Origin: Nemopilema nomurai
Lineage: Eukaryota > Cnidaria > Scyphozoa > Rhizostomeae > Rhizostomatidae
DNA length: 64,000 bases
Assembly (NCBI GenBank): GCA_003864495.1
Contig: PEDN01001385.1
Coordinates: 44,289 to 108,288, forward strand
Reading direction: 5' to 3'
Shown here: one piece after another, positions 1 to 12,400 of the stretch
How positions within the stretch are numbered: position 1 is the stretch's first letter
How the letters are laid out: each line of letters starts with the position of its first letter
The notes under the pieces: generated by a model
Databases searched by the model: none
Seen by the model: only the letters and a program-made list of their open reading frames with translations
What the model was told of the DNA's origin: nothing
Translations under genes and position numbers: made by a program

Positions 1-752
1 ATTGCTGGTCACCTCATAACGTGCATGTTGCACGCTGTTGTATGATGCAGATTACGTCAGTGCATCTTAAAGGGAGCGTCTGTATGGGTGCAGCAGGCGG
101 GATATGGGACAAAGAGTATGGGCGGAGCCAGTAGCTAGTAAAACAGAAAGAGCACTTTGCGAGCTACGTTACTAGACCAGATTTGCGAGAGCATATATCC
201 TTGGTTGCCAGCAAACCAAGCAAAGTTTTGCAATAATTCCAAGGTTGCCCAATGTCGACACACGCTATTCGATCCCAGGTTCCCTTGAGTGAAGTGGTTA
301 AACTGCATAGCGAGAAAACGCAGTTGCTAGAATCCAGTTCCAGAGAATGAAAGGCAGTAAAGATACAGTGATCATGTCAAGCTTTTAGTGAATCTTTCCT
401 GATTCCAACGAAAGAAGTTAATTTTTACTATTAATTTGCTTCAATGCGCTTATGTGGTTTCTGCTCATTCGTGTTTGCACATGTTTCAAGCAAGTGCATT
501 TGAATGGACTTCAAAGCAATGCAAAATTTCGCTTCGTGCAAACTTAAAATAGACTTGTTAGTTTTATAGCAAAACCTGCATTTTACAGAGCTTTTTTTAT
601 TGATGTGACTTTTTTCCTCGTGATAGAGAGTGCTAATGTGCCTTGGTGGTCCCCCAAAACACTTTTTGTTCGCTTGTGTTCGGCAAGAAGATAAAGAAAT
701 TACCAGAGTTTAGACATTTGATAGAACTACAGATTATGAACCTCTTTTTTAG
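1..752. other. Upstream of first lectin exon; no exon identified
   Basis: This stretch precedes the first recognisable lectin exon. The lectin exon begins in phase 1, so at least one earlier coding exon (normally the signal peptide) must exist, either here or before the window. I found no ATG here with a clear hydrophobic leader and a phase-1 donor. The ATG near 455 opens a short hydrophobic run (MWFLLIRVC), but its only nearby GT is phase 0 and weak. Confidence 0.5.
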
Positions 753-959
753 ACGCAAACTGGAAGTGTGATGATGCAGCCTGTCAAACGTATTATCGTT
801 TTTACGACCAGCTTGCAATGTGGCACGATGCGAAGAAGATCTGCAAGTCATTTGGTGCAAAACTTGTGGAAATAGACAGTAAAGTGGAAAACGATTTTGT
901 TAGGAGCTTGGCATTAAATAAGGATTTCTGGATTGGGCTTAATGACATAGCTGAAGCAG
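753..959 (+). CDS. Lectin exon A: N-terminal half of CTLD
   Basis: The acceptor is cctcttttttag and the donor is g|gtaggg; both ends are phase 1. The reading shows CDDAACQTYYRFY, then an alpha-helix 1 region with MWHDAKKICKSFGAKLVEI and a VEND...FV helix 2 segment, ending in FWIGLNDIAEAG. These are the WIGL core and first conserved cysteine of a C-type lectin-like domain. The two extra N-terminal cysteines suggest the long-form CTLD with an additional disulfide. The exon must join an upstream phase-1 exon that I could not find. Confidence 0.85.
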
Positions 960-3469
960 GTAGGGAGTAATTTCTATAATTACTTTTGCTTTCAATGTAC
1001 TGTTAGTTTTGTTTTTGTCACTCGAGTCTGTGCGTTGAATTTGAAATTGAGAGAATGCCCAATGACAATACAGCGGTCATGTTGTTGGTTCCCTAGATAG
1101 ATAAAGGATAAAGTTTTTCTTCATTGAATTTAAAACAATCTTCTCTTGATCAAATATGGTTGCTTGAATATATTAATTTTGCATTAGATATAGCTTATAT
1201 ATGTTGTAAAGCAAGGCTATTGACTACACGTCTCTTTTAGAGAATCTTTCCAGGGATTATGCTACCTAGAGCTCTACATCGTGAGAGCTTAACAAGAGTT
1301 TAGGGAACAATTTCTTCTGTACAGTAATCTTTTGAAATAGGATTTGAGTTGCTTTAGTGACATCTCATCAAACTTGTTCATTATGACATAAAATATTGGA
1401 ACAATTCTTGTTGAAAACAGCATAAGAATAATACAATTTATAAACTGAAAATAATTTTATATTTAATTGTTTATGGAGGCTCATTTGTTTGGAACCAAGT
1501 GACGTACAATGGAAGAAAACCATCTTTTAAGAACTGGGCAGGCGGAGAACCTAATGATATGGTGTTTCAAAGAGATTATAGTGAAGGTTGCGATGGGGAA
1601 GACTGTGTGATTCTAAAGAACTGGCAATCGAAGACGCAATGGTACGACTTCAGTTGCAGCTCAGAGAAGCCATATGTCTGCGAAAAGAACAGAAGTAAGT
1701 CTTTTTTGTTGGCTTCGAAATATCTAACAACACATGCATGCTGCATTTCATTGTTGCGTGTTTCTAGTATGCCTGGGTGCCGCTTGATGCCACCAGCGGG
1801 GTATCAGGTAACAGAGCGCAACATGCTTAGTACCACATAGCAACTATTGGTTTACCGCTGTCATAAGAATATTTGAAACTTCACTTGAAAATTCAATTGT
1901 TTTTATTATTACTCGTTGCATCTTGTCTGTATATTCAGGCACTATTTCAGTCGTTTTCCATTCTTTAGAACTCATATCTGCTTCGCTAGACGTAAATAAC
2001 CTGTTTCTTCAGAAACTGCAAATGCCGATTTCTCCATAATTTCAATATTGTTCTTAAGCTCAATAGTCAGCTTCGGATGTCCTATGCGGACACTTCAAGT
2101 GGATTGTCATACGCAAATGACTGGAATTTACAAAAGTATTTTATCTCAGACTCTCTAAAATTTTATCGGAATGAGAATTTCAATTAATACAAGGCTATTT
2201 AACACTCAGTCTTGCTTTGTAGCTGAAAGGTTTCCGTTATTAAGCCATCATAAAGCCACAGCACATAATGAAAATATCCTATTTACAGCCTGTTTTCTTT
2301 GAAAATAGAATTCCGCTAGTATAGGTAATTAAGTAAGCTTTTTGGATCCGAGTAAACTGTCTAAGCCGGGTTAATGCGATCCGGATGGTCTTGATTCGAA
2401 GGCAATTTCAAGTCTTTACGCCAGTTACCAGGAATACTGACACAGTGTCATTGCTAATGAAGTTTATTTCTCTGTTCAAGACGCTAATGAGGTTTCCAAG
2501 TAGGCTCTAGCCCACTGTAGAGACAGATTAAGGGCACATCTGTCCCACAGTAGTCCTGAGAAGGTGTCTAATATGTTTTCAGCTAAAGTTTTCCAGCCAT
2601 GCATCGCTAAAGATTTTTATTAGCAGATAGCTATTAGCCATTATTGTTCATTAACGGCTAATATTGTTCATTTCTTTGCTCTTTCATCCAAAATATATAC
2701 CCTTATTTTTCTATTCAGCGTAGTTTCCAATATTTGTTATTAAGGCCTGTTTATGAAGTGTAGTGAAATTATTACAACATTTGCCGTGGTATTTATAAGC
2801 GTGGTCATTCTGACCGAAATATTGGCTGTCAACGGGGTGGCTGGAAACTTTAAATGTGCGTCCCTAGTACTTTTGTTTCAAAGCCATCACCAGTACCAGC
2901 TGCTGGCAAATCACGCCTGTTCCGGATAGGGCGGTTTCAATTTTATGTGCCTTCTTGTCAGGATAGGGTGGCTCCAATCTTATGTGCCTTCTTATCAGGA
3001 TAGGGTGGTTTCAATCCTATCTTGTTGCTCATGATGGACCTCTCTTACTACTGACAAAAAGTAAAGTCATTAATCAAAAGCTATGCGAAAAGAATTTTAC
3101 AAGCCGCACTCTCAAGACTGCTGAGTATTGCTTCTGTCATAAGCCATCTGATGATTGATTTTTAGCTTTGTTTTATGTTGACCATTTTGCCTTGGCCATT
3201 TGGTTTCTTCACACGCCCATACTATTGTAATTTTGTTGTACTTTTCAGATAGTCTTTTCTCCGCTGGACTACTAATCGGTATCGTTCTTGGCAGCATGAT
3301 TGGCATGGCAGTAACTGCAGGCATTGTCAATGCAGCAATAAGAAGACGGAACAGGTCACAGGTGAAGGAATATATGCTAAACGCCTTTGAAAGGGAGAAT
3401 CTAAGAACTTATCATGGTAAGGACAACTTGTATGGCACTGACAAGAAGACGTTACGGTGGAAGTTATAG
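753..3469 (+). CDS. Membrane-anchored C-type lectin-like protein (partial, 3 exons)
   Basis: Spliced gene built from exons 753-959, 1479-1694 and 3249-3416 (or read through to the stop at 3467-3469). All junctions are phase 1 and join in frame; the last gives AAT (Asn). The product has a C-type lectin-like domain of about 140 residues, a single glycine-rich transmembrane helix and a basic cytoplasmic tail, so it is predicted to be a type I cell-surface receptor. Such proteins in cnidarians are often proposed to bind microbial or symbiont glycans, but the ligand here is unknown. The 5' end (signal peptide) is missing. The 3' end is uncertain because a good donor (catg|gtaagg) at 3417 precedes the in-frame stop at 3467. 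The lectin fold is clear from the WIGL core, the EPN motif and the C-terminal cysteine pattern. The exact family is not resolved. Confidence 0.8.
960..1478 (+). other. Intron between CTLD exons
   Basis: A phase-1 intron of 519 bases that is AT-rich with no open coding signal. It splits the lectin domain right after the WIGL segment. The spliced codon is GGC (Gly), followed by SFVW, which is the expected strand after WIGL. Confidence 0.75.
1479..1694 (+). CDS. Lectin exon B: C-terminal half of CTLD with EPN motif
   Basis: The acceptor follows ttatggag and the donor is gaa|gtaagt; phase 1 in and out. It encodes SFVWNQVTYNG, then WAGGEPND (an EPN motif, associated in this family with mannose/glucose-type calcium-dependent binding), then GEDCVIL, WYDFSC and PYVCEK. 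The WxxxC...C ending and the cysteine pair are complete. The usual Trp-Asn-Asp calcium site is Trp-Tyr-Asp here, so one calcium ligand is replaced. Calcium and sugar binding may therefore be weakened or altered. An ORF scan would start this frame at a GTG (1499), which is internal and not a real start. Confidence 0.85.
2753..2855 (+). CDS. Candidate signal-peptide exon, gene unassigned
   Basis: An ATG at 2753 opens a frame to a TAG at 2927 (58 codons). The first residues are MKCSEIITTFAVVFISVVIL followed by TEILAVNG: a short polar start, a hydrophobic core of about 15 residues and a small-residue region, as in a secretory signal peptide. A donor-like aaat|gtgcgt at 2856 would end the exon in phase 1, the usual phase after a signal peptide. 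That phase is compatible with the transmembrane exon at 3249 (the joined codon would be TAT, Tyr). It could be an alternative first exon of the lectin locus that skips the lectin domain, the first exon of another gene, or chance. Confidence 0.35.
2924..3019. repeat. 37-bp tandem repeat, about 2.6 copies
   Basis: Copies begin at 2924, 2961 and 2998, each opening with ggataggg(c/t)gg and carrying tatgtgccttctt. The spacing is exactly 37 bases with a few substitutions. It sits inside the lectin-gene intron and contains the TAG that ends the signal-peptide-like frame. Confidence 0.85.
3249..3469 (+). CDS. Transmembrane and cytoplasmic exon of lectin gene
   Basis: The acceptor is gtacttttcag. Entering in phase 1 it reads SLFSAGLLIGIVLGSMIGMA then VTAGIVNAA, a single transmembrane helix with regularly spaced glycines (possible glycine-zipper packing). 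A strongly basic stop-transfer follows (RRRNRSQVK), then a short tail YMLNAFERENLRTYH. The exon may end at 3416 (catg|gtaagg, phase 1, more exons downstream) or continue to the TAA at 3467-3469, adding GKDNLYGTDKKTLRWKL. No conserved signalling motif such as an ITAM or ITIM is visible. I could not find a convincing next exon. Confidence 0.7.
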
Positions 3470-6400
3470 CCATATACAAAGTGCTTATACAGGTTATAAG
3501 AGGAATCCCACATGGATTGCAGTTGGGTCCATTTTAAGTAACGAGACTGCAGCTGGTGAACATTGGTGATGAAATCCATTAACCGGATAGTTAAAGCGGC
3601 CATTTCAAGAGATAGGAAATTCCTACTGTTTAAAACGTAGAAATTCCTACAGTTCAATATTGTGGCAATTCAAACATATCTTGATAAAGGTCTACCCAAG
3701 TTTAGTTGTAATCTAGTTCTCATTAGTAGTTATAAATTGGAAAAAGAATGTTTAAAAGAACACAGCTATTATTGCCAGCTGAGATAAATTGCCTCGCAAA
3801 TAGGCAATAGATATCAAGTTGAGCCAATTTTAAATAATACCAAATATACTGCCAACTTGTGTTGCAGCTCTGTAGCCCGTAGCTGACGGCTAGTACACTT
3901 CTACGCACTGATTGTGTTTGAAATGGGACAGCTCATAGTCCATGCATATGGGCTTAGTCTTTCTGTTACATGTAGGTGAAGCAGAAACTTTTTATACATC
4001 AGTCTAGCAATGTGTATAGTTATCTTAGTACTAAATGTAATCGTATGCACTCAAATCGACAAGATGAATGTTTATACATTAAATTCTAAACAAAGATACC
4101 TATCTTATATGCAGAGATGACTATTTATACAACTGGTTCATATTTCATATGTTTCCTTACGGATTTTGACCAAAATCCTTTACAGTCTCATTTTTGCAAA
4201 CTGTTCCTTTTTCAAAAAAGTTCCTAAAGTCCAGGAAGTAGCTGTATGTCTAATTGTGATTTCTGACATCTTTAAACTTGTGGTTGATTTCTTATTCTCG
4301 TTTATTGGTGAGTTTTTCACGGAAGCAATGGCGCTTAAGAATATTTTCATGGGAGAGTGGTAAGCTCCTTACTTTAAAAAGGCACATAAATTTATCCGTC
4401 TCCCAACGTGTACGTACTTTCTTTTTTTAAATGACAGCTATATTACTTGCTCTTTTCTATCACCTCCGATGCCTCTAATTCTTGAACTGTGGTAGCACGA
4501 CGATACGGAGACACTTTATCCCTTGTGCACTTTGTAAAATTTATCCTACACTAACTTTCAACAGGAGGGTGACTATATTAGCTAAAGTTATGCCTTATGC
4601 ACATCATAGTCTTCTAGAACCTGTTCAACCACCGAGTGCATTTTGCGTATTAAATCTTGATCAACACTGCTAAGTTTCTATAAGCCGTTATAATTGTCTC
4701 TCTGTTTCTCTACTGGCTCGCAAAGGTCTGTTGTGGTGCAATTAATCGATTCTACTTTATCAGTCTTTGAGCAGTTTTTTTCATTGTCTGACTTTAATCG
4801 CTTGCATGTTCCCACCGTGGCCCACCCGCTTTTCGCGTCCTCTATTTTTAAAGTAAAGAAAGTACCACTTCTCAAAACCTCGTTGTAAAATCATGTGAGC
4901 AACAATTAATGGCATTTCCTTTATTTCCTTGCGAATGTATCACGTTCACAGGAGCCGAAAGCCAAGCCTTTTGATATATCACAATCTTATTAATGATACT
5001 TTATTTGATGCTTTGGCAACATAGTGGATACAAATTCTACAAATAAAAGCAATGTACTCTGAGTGTTGGCTTACTTCGATAATAGTATTTCGAAAATTAA
5101 ATCACTAAGTGTTTCATCATATTTATTAATGCATCAGATGTTTTAGAAAATCCATTTCAAATTAAAATCCATTAGCCTTTGTGAAAAAACTTGGAAAATG
5201 CGACAGACTAGAGCCACGCAAAGCCACAGTGTTGCAAGAAGTGAAGATCTCTTCTTTTCTAGACAAGCTGGATCTGTCCCAGACACGACGGGTTTCCGGC
5301 AGTCTTTTCAGTAGCTGCAACCCGAAGGGACACAAAGGAACTACAACCAAACCCGTTATTGTATCTGCGTGGACTTGGCACAGAAAAAATAAACAAAAGC
5401 TGTTTAAATTCACTATATACATAAGAAGATCTTTTGGCGTACTTCTTTGGACAGAATGTTTACGCGATGCTCGAAGCGTCCAAGTCCCGATCAGGTCTTG
5501 ACCAGCTCCAAAAGTCACCTTAACCTTAATCAGATTTCGTAGGCGTAAGGTTTTTTTGTATTTTTTGCAAAAAGTAAGACAAATTTTTATTGTAGGGATG
5601 TCACATCGGTCCACATTCAGTGAGGATATTTTTGCAGCTACAACACTTTGCACTGCAATTTTGTCATAATTTCAGGAATAGCAGAAGTAAGCTTGTTAAC
5701 TAGAGGAAGGTGATTGGCTGATGATCTCTTTACTTTGATTTCCGTTTCAATATTTCATTATTTGAGGAAATGCTTCTTGGTACGTACGAAGTCATATCGT
5801 TTTAAAAGAAGCGACATTACTTGCTTTTATATATTTTTCCATAAGACGAAACTTGTTACACGCTGTAGCTTCACCCTCCAGGCCCCTAACTTCATTTTTT
5901 GTTATCTTTCTAGCCATTTTCTATTGCCAAATTTCTAAAAGAACTAGAACAGCACAATATAAGCATGACTTCCATCTATGTAGATTCTTCTCTTCGACCT
6001 GAAAAATCGTCCTCACCAGGCATAGATTGTCGCCTCTATGTTATATAAAACAAGTCGATAAAGCCCCTAAAGGCACCAAACACCACACACAAGCTCATTT
6101 ATTGATAAATCCGATCATAAGATCAATGAAATCCTTAGTTACTCTCAGTTCACCTCACAACTTCACCTCAGCAATGTTTGTCATTACTGCTAATTTTCAT
6201 CATTTTCCTGTTTCAAACACCACTTATTAAAGAGTCATCAACAGAAAATGTAATTATTCAACTTTACGAATATCGGATACACATGTCGTTTTCATTTCAT
6301 AGGGGAATGTCATGTCGTCTCTATTTTAATGAAAATTTATTGGCACGGCAGACTTTGAGCTTGATGTTGTCAAAGAAACAAAATTGTATCCACCACCCAC

Positions 6401-9400
6401 TTGGTAACAGAAACACATTAAATGCCTTGATCGCCACAAATGCGATTTTATATCTTGCCAGGAAATTTATGGGTGGTCCGCGGTCTGTCCCAACAATTAT
6501 TGTCAATAAAGTAGAGACATTTTGTCTCACTTTGATCGCTTTCATCGCTACGATGGTCTTACTTGTAGCACGGTAGAGAAAGCAGACTTTGCAACATGAT
6601 TTATGTCGATTCTGGTATGGATTTGAAAGGATTTGTTTGCTCGATTTAAAGATGTAGGAATGTTGTATTACCTCATTTTTATCGGGGCAATTCTTGACAT
6701 CGAATCATCTGTGTTGCACAATAATTGTACTTGTTAGGTTCTTCCAATGCTTTGATATGGTTATATGTGTTTGATATGGTCATTTTTTATCTTAAATTTA
6801 ATTTTTAGGCATACTTTTATCCCTTCTAAAATTTACGTGTCCTTCAAAACAGCACGTTTTGAGGTAACGCTTCAAATGTATCACTACAGAGCACAGTTTT
6901 ACACGTTAAGCAAGCCATGCAAGTACAAAAGTACATTTTCATATCAGATTCATTGCTAATTTTCCTTTTTATCTGAATATTACTTTTTGTGGGTAAAAAG
7001 AAGCCACGAGGATCAGACCTTTAAGCGAAAAAGTAGAGGTAATGTTTGCTTCCCCTTGCGCTTGAATTTGCAAAAGTGCATTTTGAAAGCAGCCTTCTGA
7101 AGGCAGCTTATTTTTGAAAGATAGCTTCATTTTCTAGTTGAAGAAGGTACCCTCTATGCCAAAATGGCCTTTTGGATTGGCCTTGCCATGTTAGTATGTC
7201 TTTTTTGTTTTTAACGATCCTCAATGAAAATAGAGTGATCAGCAATCTTTAAATCAAACCGAAACGATTATTGGTAGTAAATTTTACTACACGTGTTAAA
7301 GAAATAATGATATATACATCCACTTCAACTGATAGTTTTTTCTTTTGCCTTGTTTACTGCTTCTCCTCTATTGATAAATAATATAATGAAACATAAATGA
7401 AAAAACGTTTTCTTCATTATTATCTCTCAGTAAAATAGTGCACCGCTATCACCAAAGTGCAGAACACAAATCGTGTCAATTTCATATAGTTCCATTCATA
7501 ATTATCATTAGTTAAAGTAAAGGATGATTTTATCAAAACTTCACCTTAACAAATGCTTTTTCTCAAACAAAGAATGCATCTAATTCATATCGATATGCTG
7601 AATACTTCTGCCATTGGCGATATTCATTCATATCTACAAATGATTTATCTTGATTTCTTTATTCATCATTTCTTTCATATATTTATTGGCTGTTCATGTA
7701 ATTTGTACCAAAATATTCAAATTTGAAACCTATTCACGTGTCGAGGACCTTTCGTTTTCAATTTCATGGTTTCAGTCACGTGAAGTTGGCACCTTTAAAC
7801 TTTTAATTTTCATTTAACCAAACCAGAAATACGACTTTTAAGAATTGAAAAAACCACATCCTCGTTTATTTTGTCTTCAATTGTACTGAAGCTTCACTTT
7901 TGAATCAAGATAAAGAAAAGGTAACGTCACCTATTGGGTAATTGTGATTATACTTTGAAAGAGAAATCAGAAAATCTAGGGATTAATTTGAACATAATTC
8001 AGATTGACTACTAAACTTCAATGTTTGCTCACATAAATATGCCCTTATTACGTCTAATTTACAATTATTTCGTATAAAACGGCATCTGTCGAGACTTCTT
8101 TCTCACTACATGCAAAACAAGAATTTTAATAATGCTTGAAATGAAATGAGCACTTGTATTGCCGTGTTGCAATCGGATTTAGTAAATGGATTTAAAAAAG
8201 TTCAGCACCCTTAGCATTGCTTAGCCTTACCATCATCTTCAGCTTTGTTTCTATTATCGGTTTATTTTTAATAATGAGTGTTGCTGGCCATTCAAAATAT
8301 TCCTTTTTGTAGCCTTCTCAACACCGACAAAACTTTTTATTAAAGCTAGGTCAGGTAAGAAGGAAATTTGCAATGATCAGTCAATTTGCTTGTTTTCAAC
8401 CCAAGATGCCAAAGTATTGCAATTTGGAGAATCACACCTTCTAATCCCTTAATAAGAATTGAATGGAGCCTGCCTTAAGGTTTTCCTTAAACGAAAGATA
8501 TCAAGTTCAATGATAAATCCTTAATTGCGATGCATTGGGAGCGGGGATTGTCTATACTTAATTTACAGTATTTTGCTAAGCCCCAAGTTTTTTTGCTGCA
8601 CCAATTTGGATGGAAATGATTAGCTTAAGCAATTTCCTGCAGCAATAATTTCTCCAAAAGTAATAACTGTTTTCTTGTATTTTCCAAAGTTATTTATGGC
8701 TTCTTTCATTGCTATCAACTAACGACAATGCAAATACTGTTTGACTGTAAAGTAAGATAGATCGGGCATATTTTCTTTAGTCTATGTTTGCCAATGGTCG
8801 CCTTAGTCTTTATGAAGATTACATTTTCTTGACATTTATGATTTGGATTCTTGCTTAATTCTCTTTAATGCGATAAAGACCATGTATACTTGGCTATGGC
8901 GTGTATGGGAGTGGATAGGTTGCTGCTGGTTCACAAAGGAAAGTAAGAGGCTGTTAACGTATAAGCCCAGATCAAAGCTGGCAGAATAGTATATCCAGAC
9001 GCGTGGAACAAATGATTGGAAAGAATCCAAGACCATAATCTATGACTCTTGGGTTATGCGCTTTGAGTTGGCAATACTGGCGACAGTTTCTATTAACGCT
9101 GCAGACAGGCAATGGGTACGTTACCGAAGCACCTTGGAATTTTGTTATTCTGGTGTCTTACAGCTTGAAGAACTCGATTCTGGAATGCGAGTGCAGATAA
9201 CTAGAGTCTTATCATTCCTTGATCTTACTGGGCTGTTCTAGGGGTGTTGCAGGAATAGTTGTGGGCAATACTGATCTTGATATAAGTTTTGCATGAATTT
9301 CGATAGATCTTTTGCATGATTTCTGCCTGTTTGAAGATTCCTAAAAGAAAACGTTCATCTGTTCTATTCATAAGACCAATGAGTTGATGTTTCTTTCTTC

Positions 9401-12400
9401 AATTCAGTGCAAGCTGCTTCTAAATAGTGTGGTGATCAGCCCATATGAAATGTTTTTCACCAGAAGTTTCATCTTAAACAGAGGCCTCTTCGCTATAGCT
9501 GCGGTCTGTAGGCTTTGAATTGGATAGCAAAGTTTCCAAGGATTCTAAGTACAATGTATCTGTTAAACAAGAAGAATCATTTAAGTTTTACACGTGTTTC
9601 TGAGAAAAGTATACTCAATTGTGATATCAAATGTAATAATGAGGAAAATCCCATAGGCCAATAGATTGAGAATATGGAATAACAAATAGTTGAACAATTC
9701 GCACCCTTGTATGCATCGATTGTGTGTTTGTATGTATTCCACTCAACTAGGTAGTGTAATTCAGGGCAAGAAAATTACTGTAGTATTTTTGAACCCGAAG
9801 ACACTGTACCTAAATACAAGCTTTGTTACATAACTAACCTCAGACAACTCTTATAGATTTGATGTCAAAAATATTATCACCCAAAATCAAACTGCCTCGT
9901 CCTGTCCCAAAGATGGGGCAAGATGAGGTATGAATTGGTTAGGTTCCTTCGATCCATTTATTTGCAAAAGCTATCCTAGATTTCAATATATTAGCATTGA
10001 AACACTTGAAATATATGTCTAAAACATAGAATAGTGTAATCATTTATTCATTTTGAATTGCAAAACTTTTGCAGATACATTTGTTTACAATTAATGACAA
10101 AATTAAGTGCTTTTTTCTTTACTTTTCTGATCGCGGTACCAGAACTTCCTTTTTCCTCAATCAGTGATTTAGAAAACCCAGTATGATGATCATTAAAAAC
10201 TTTGAATTTGTCTTCTTTACATATTTTTGTAAAACTAATGCTATTTTTAACATGAGTATCAACGATCTCTTGCTGTGGAGAGCCAATGAATACAAAATGA
10301 TTGGATGCACATGTAAAACACATCTATTTCACTCCAATATATTGCAAATGAAACGCGACAAAGAGTACGTTTTATGAAATAAGCAATTAGCGCTGCACGA
10401 TTCTCAATCTACTGATTGTCTGACTATCAAAAAGCTGTTTATTTTGCAAAATTTTTAAAATCACCTCGAAATGAACAACTGTAGCGCTACTCAGAAATGC
10501 ATTCCTAGTCTCACAAATTAAGGAATGCCAGATATCAAGAGCAATGTGTCCATTTTAATGAGTAGCTACCCATTGTTTGCTTTAAAGAAACTGGTCATCA
10601 GTTCTACATGATGCAATAAACTGTATCTTTACTCTTTAGTAAAACATTAAAAGGGAAAGAATCCTTTCTTTCCATTGTTTACAACCACTTTTATCCAAAG
10701 AGCATTAAAGGAAAACTGCAGTTAAAGCTTTTGAGTTCTCATTTAAGCTTTGTACAGGTAATAGAAGCGGTTCAATATCTAGTTACAGCATAATATCTCT
10801 ATGCTCACTGTCAAACAGTCTAACCTTATGCATGTAATGGGCAAGCACTCTGGTCATCAATAATGGCTGTATATTTGCATTAACAGAAAGTAAGAATAGC
10901 TCTCAATGATTTCATTACTGTTGCATTGGTTTTACAAAAAGAGAAATTTTAAGAGCATTACTAAAACATTTACTTGTCATTTGAATGTACATCTTTTCGT
11001 AGAAGATTTGCATTTTTAAAGTTTCTTAACTTCCAAATAAAAAAGTCCAGTTCAACTTCATGCTCAACGTCAACAGTTTTTCCTTTAGCCTTAAATATTG
11101 TCATTTATCAATCGCCTTACTTATCTCTTCTATAAACATTGTGTCCTTTATTTATTTGATCACAACTTTGTAGTTTTTCTTTCTCTCTGTCACTGGTCAT
11201 TAGCTTGTGCCAAGTCTCTGCCAAGCAAGCAGTGGAACCTAATCTTCATCATCTTCACCTGATCAATCGATGGAATCCACAAGACGCCCATTCATCCGCC
11301 TAAGTTAACTCGCGAAAGTGTTAATTTGCCTAAAAGTCTGCATGTACTTCCTGGCCAAAATACGTGGATTATGGTCTATTCACCTAATCATACTGATTGA
11401 CACAAGATGTGCTGAATATTCTTCTGAGATCCGTTTGCAGGGTGCAGCGCAGTTTAGTGGAGTTGGGATTATCATTAAGCATAACCGCACAATTTGGCGT
11501 CACACATACTCTCTAAAAGTACCAGAATCGCCTTTTTCTGACTTAAACAGGTTATCGACATTCAGTCGCTTTAACGATCATTAGCTGGCTGTTAAATCGC
11601 TCAAGTTGAGCTAGCGTCGTGGTGTGAACTGGTGTTAGAATATTTTGGAATATTTTGGTGTTTGATATCAAAAGAAATGAAATCAAACGATTTTCTATAC
11701 GATATATCAATGTTTTGTGGTAAAATATAATACCAATCGTTACTTTAAAAGACTGGATTACGTTCGCTTCTTCATGAATAACCCAATTAAGCTCAAGCGG
11801 ACAATGGCCTCTGTAAGCAACTATACTGATGCCCATTAATCGATACTATTACAAAAAGGACCAGTTCAAACAGCTTTTCAAATGTCAATTGTGTGAGTTG
11901 ATGTCTGACATAATTGATTTTTAACACTGACCTAGCAGGAAAAGCAAATTGAGGAAATGTCGGGAAGGAGTGAGGTAACAAGGTCATGGGAAATGTCAGA
12001 ATAGCAATCGTGAATTGATACCGAGTCGCGCGCTATGACGTTGGGTAAAGCACCATGTTTCCGACACATCTTCAGTGTGTAGCCGGGTGTACAGTGAAGT
12101 CTCCTTTGGGGAAAGGATAGTGCAGGCCCAACCTTGGTTCAAGCTGTTTCAAATGTTCGATTTCCGTTTCTAGCTTTAATATTCTATTGAAAGCAATTTT
12201 ATTCGATTCTATCTTTTATATTTACGGAGAAGTGACTTTGATATTTGCTAGCATAAAACGTTCTTGTCTCTCTTTCGTGCCCTGCAGAGTAAGTTTACTG
12301 AGATCGATTGAAACGTAAAGATGTAGTGTGTAAAAATCTCCTTAATCTAACTGGCGAAAAGTTGTTCCAGAACAAACACAAGGGTGCAAATGAAATGAGC

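Larger units (their letters stand above)
1695..3248 (+). other. Intron between CTLD and transmembrane exons
   Basis: A phase-1 intron of about 1.55 kb. It contains the signal-peptide-like exon at 2753-2855 and the 37-bp tandem repeat at 2924-3019, described separately. A 40-base segment near 1769-1808 is flanked by splice-like sites (tttctag ... cag|gtaaca), but in the phase the lectin needs it carries a stop, so it is not placed in the gene. Confidence 0.6.

Noticed and set aside
1769..1808. 40-base segment flanked by tttctag and cag|gtaaca in the lectin intron
   Set aside because: In the required phase 1 it contains a TGA; it is open only in phases incompatible with the neighbouring exons.
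4678..4875. - strand frame with several cysteines and charged residues
   Set aside because: No recognisable family and no matching splice sites; cysteine spacing fits no known module.
5162..5653. 163-codon open frame on -, with a 106-codon frame on + over it
   Set aside because: No domain, signal peptide or splice context, and composition is not clearly protein-like; overlap on both strands suggests a chance absence of stops.
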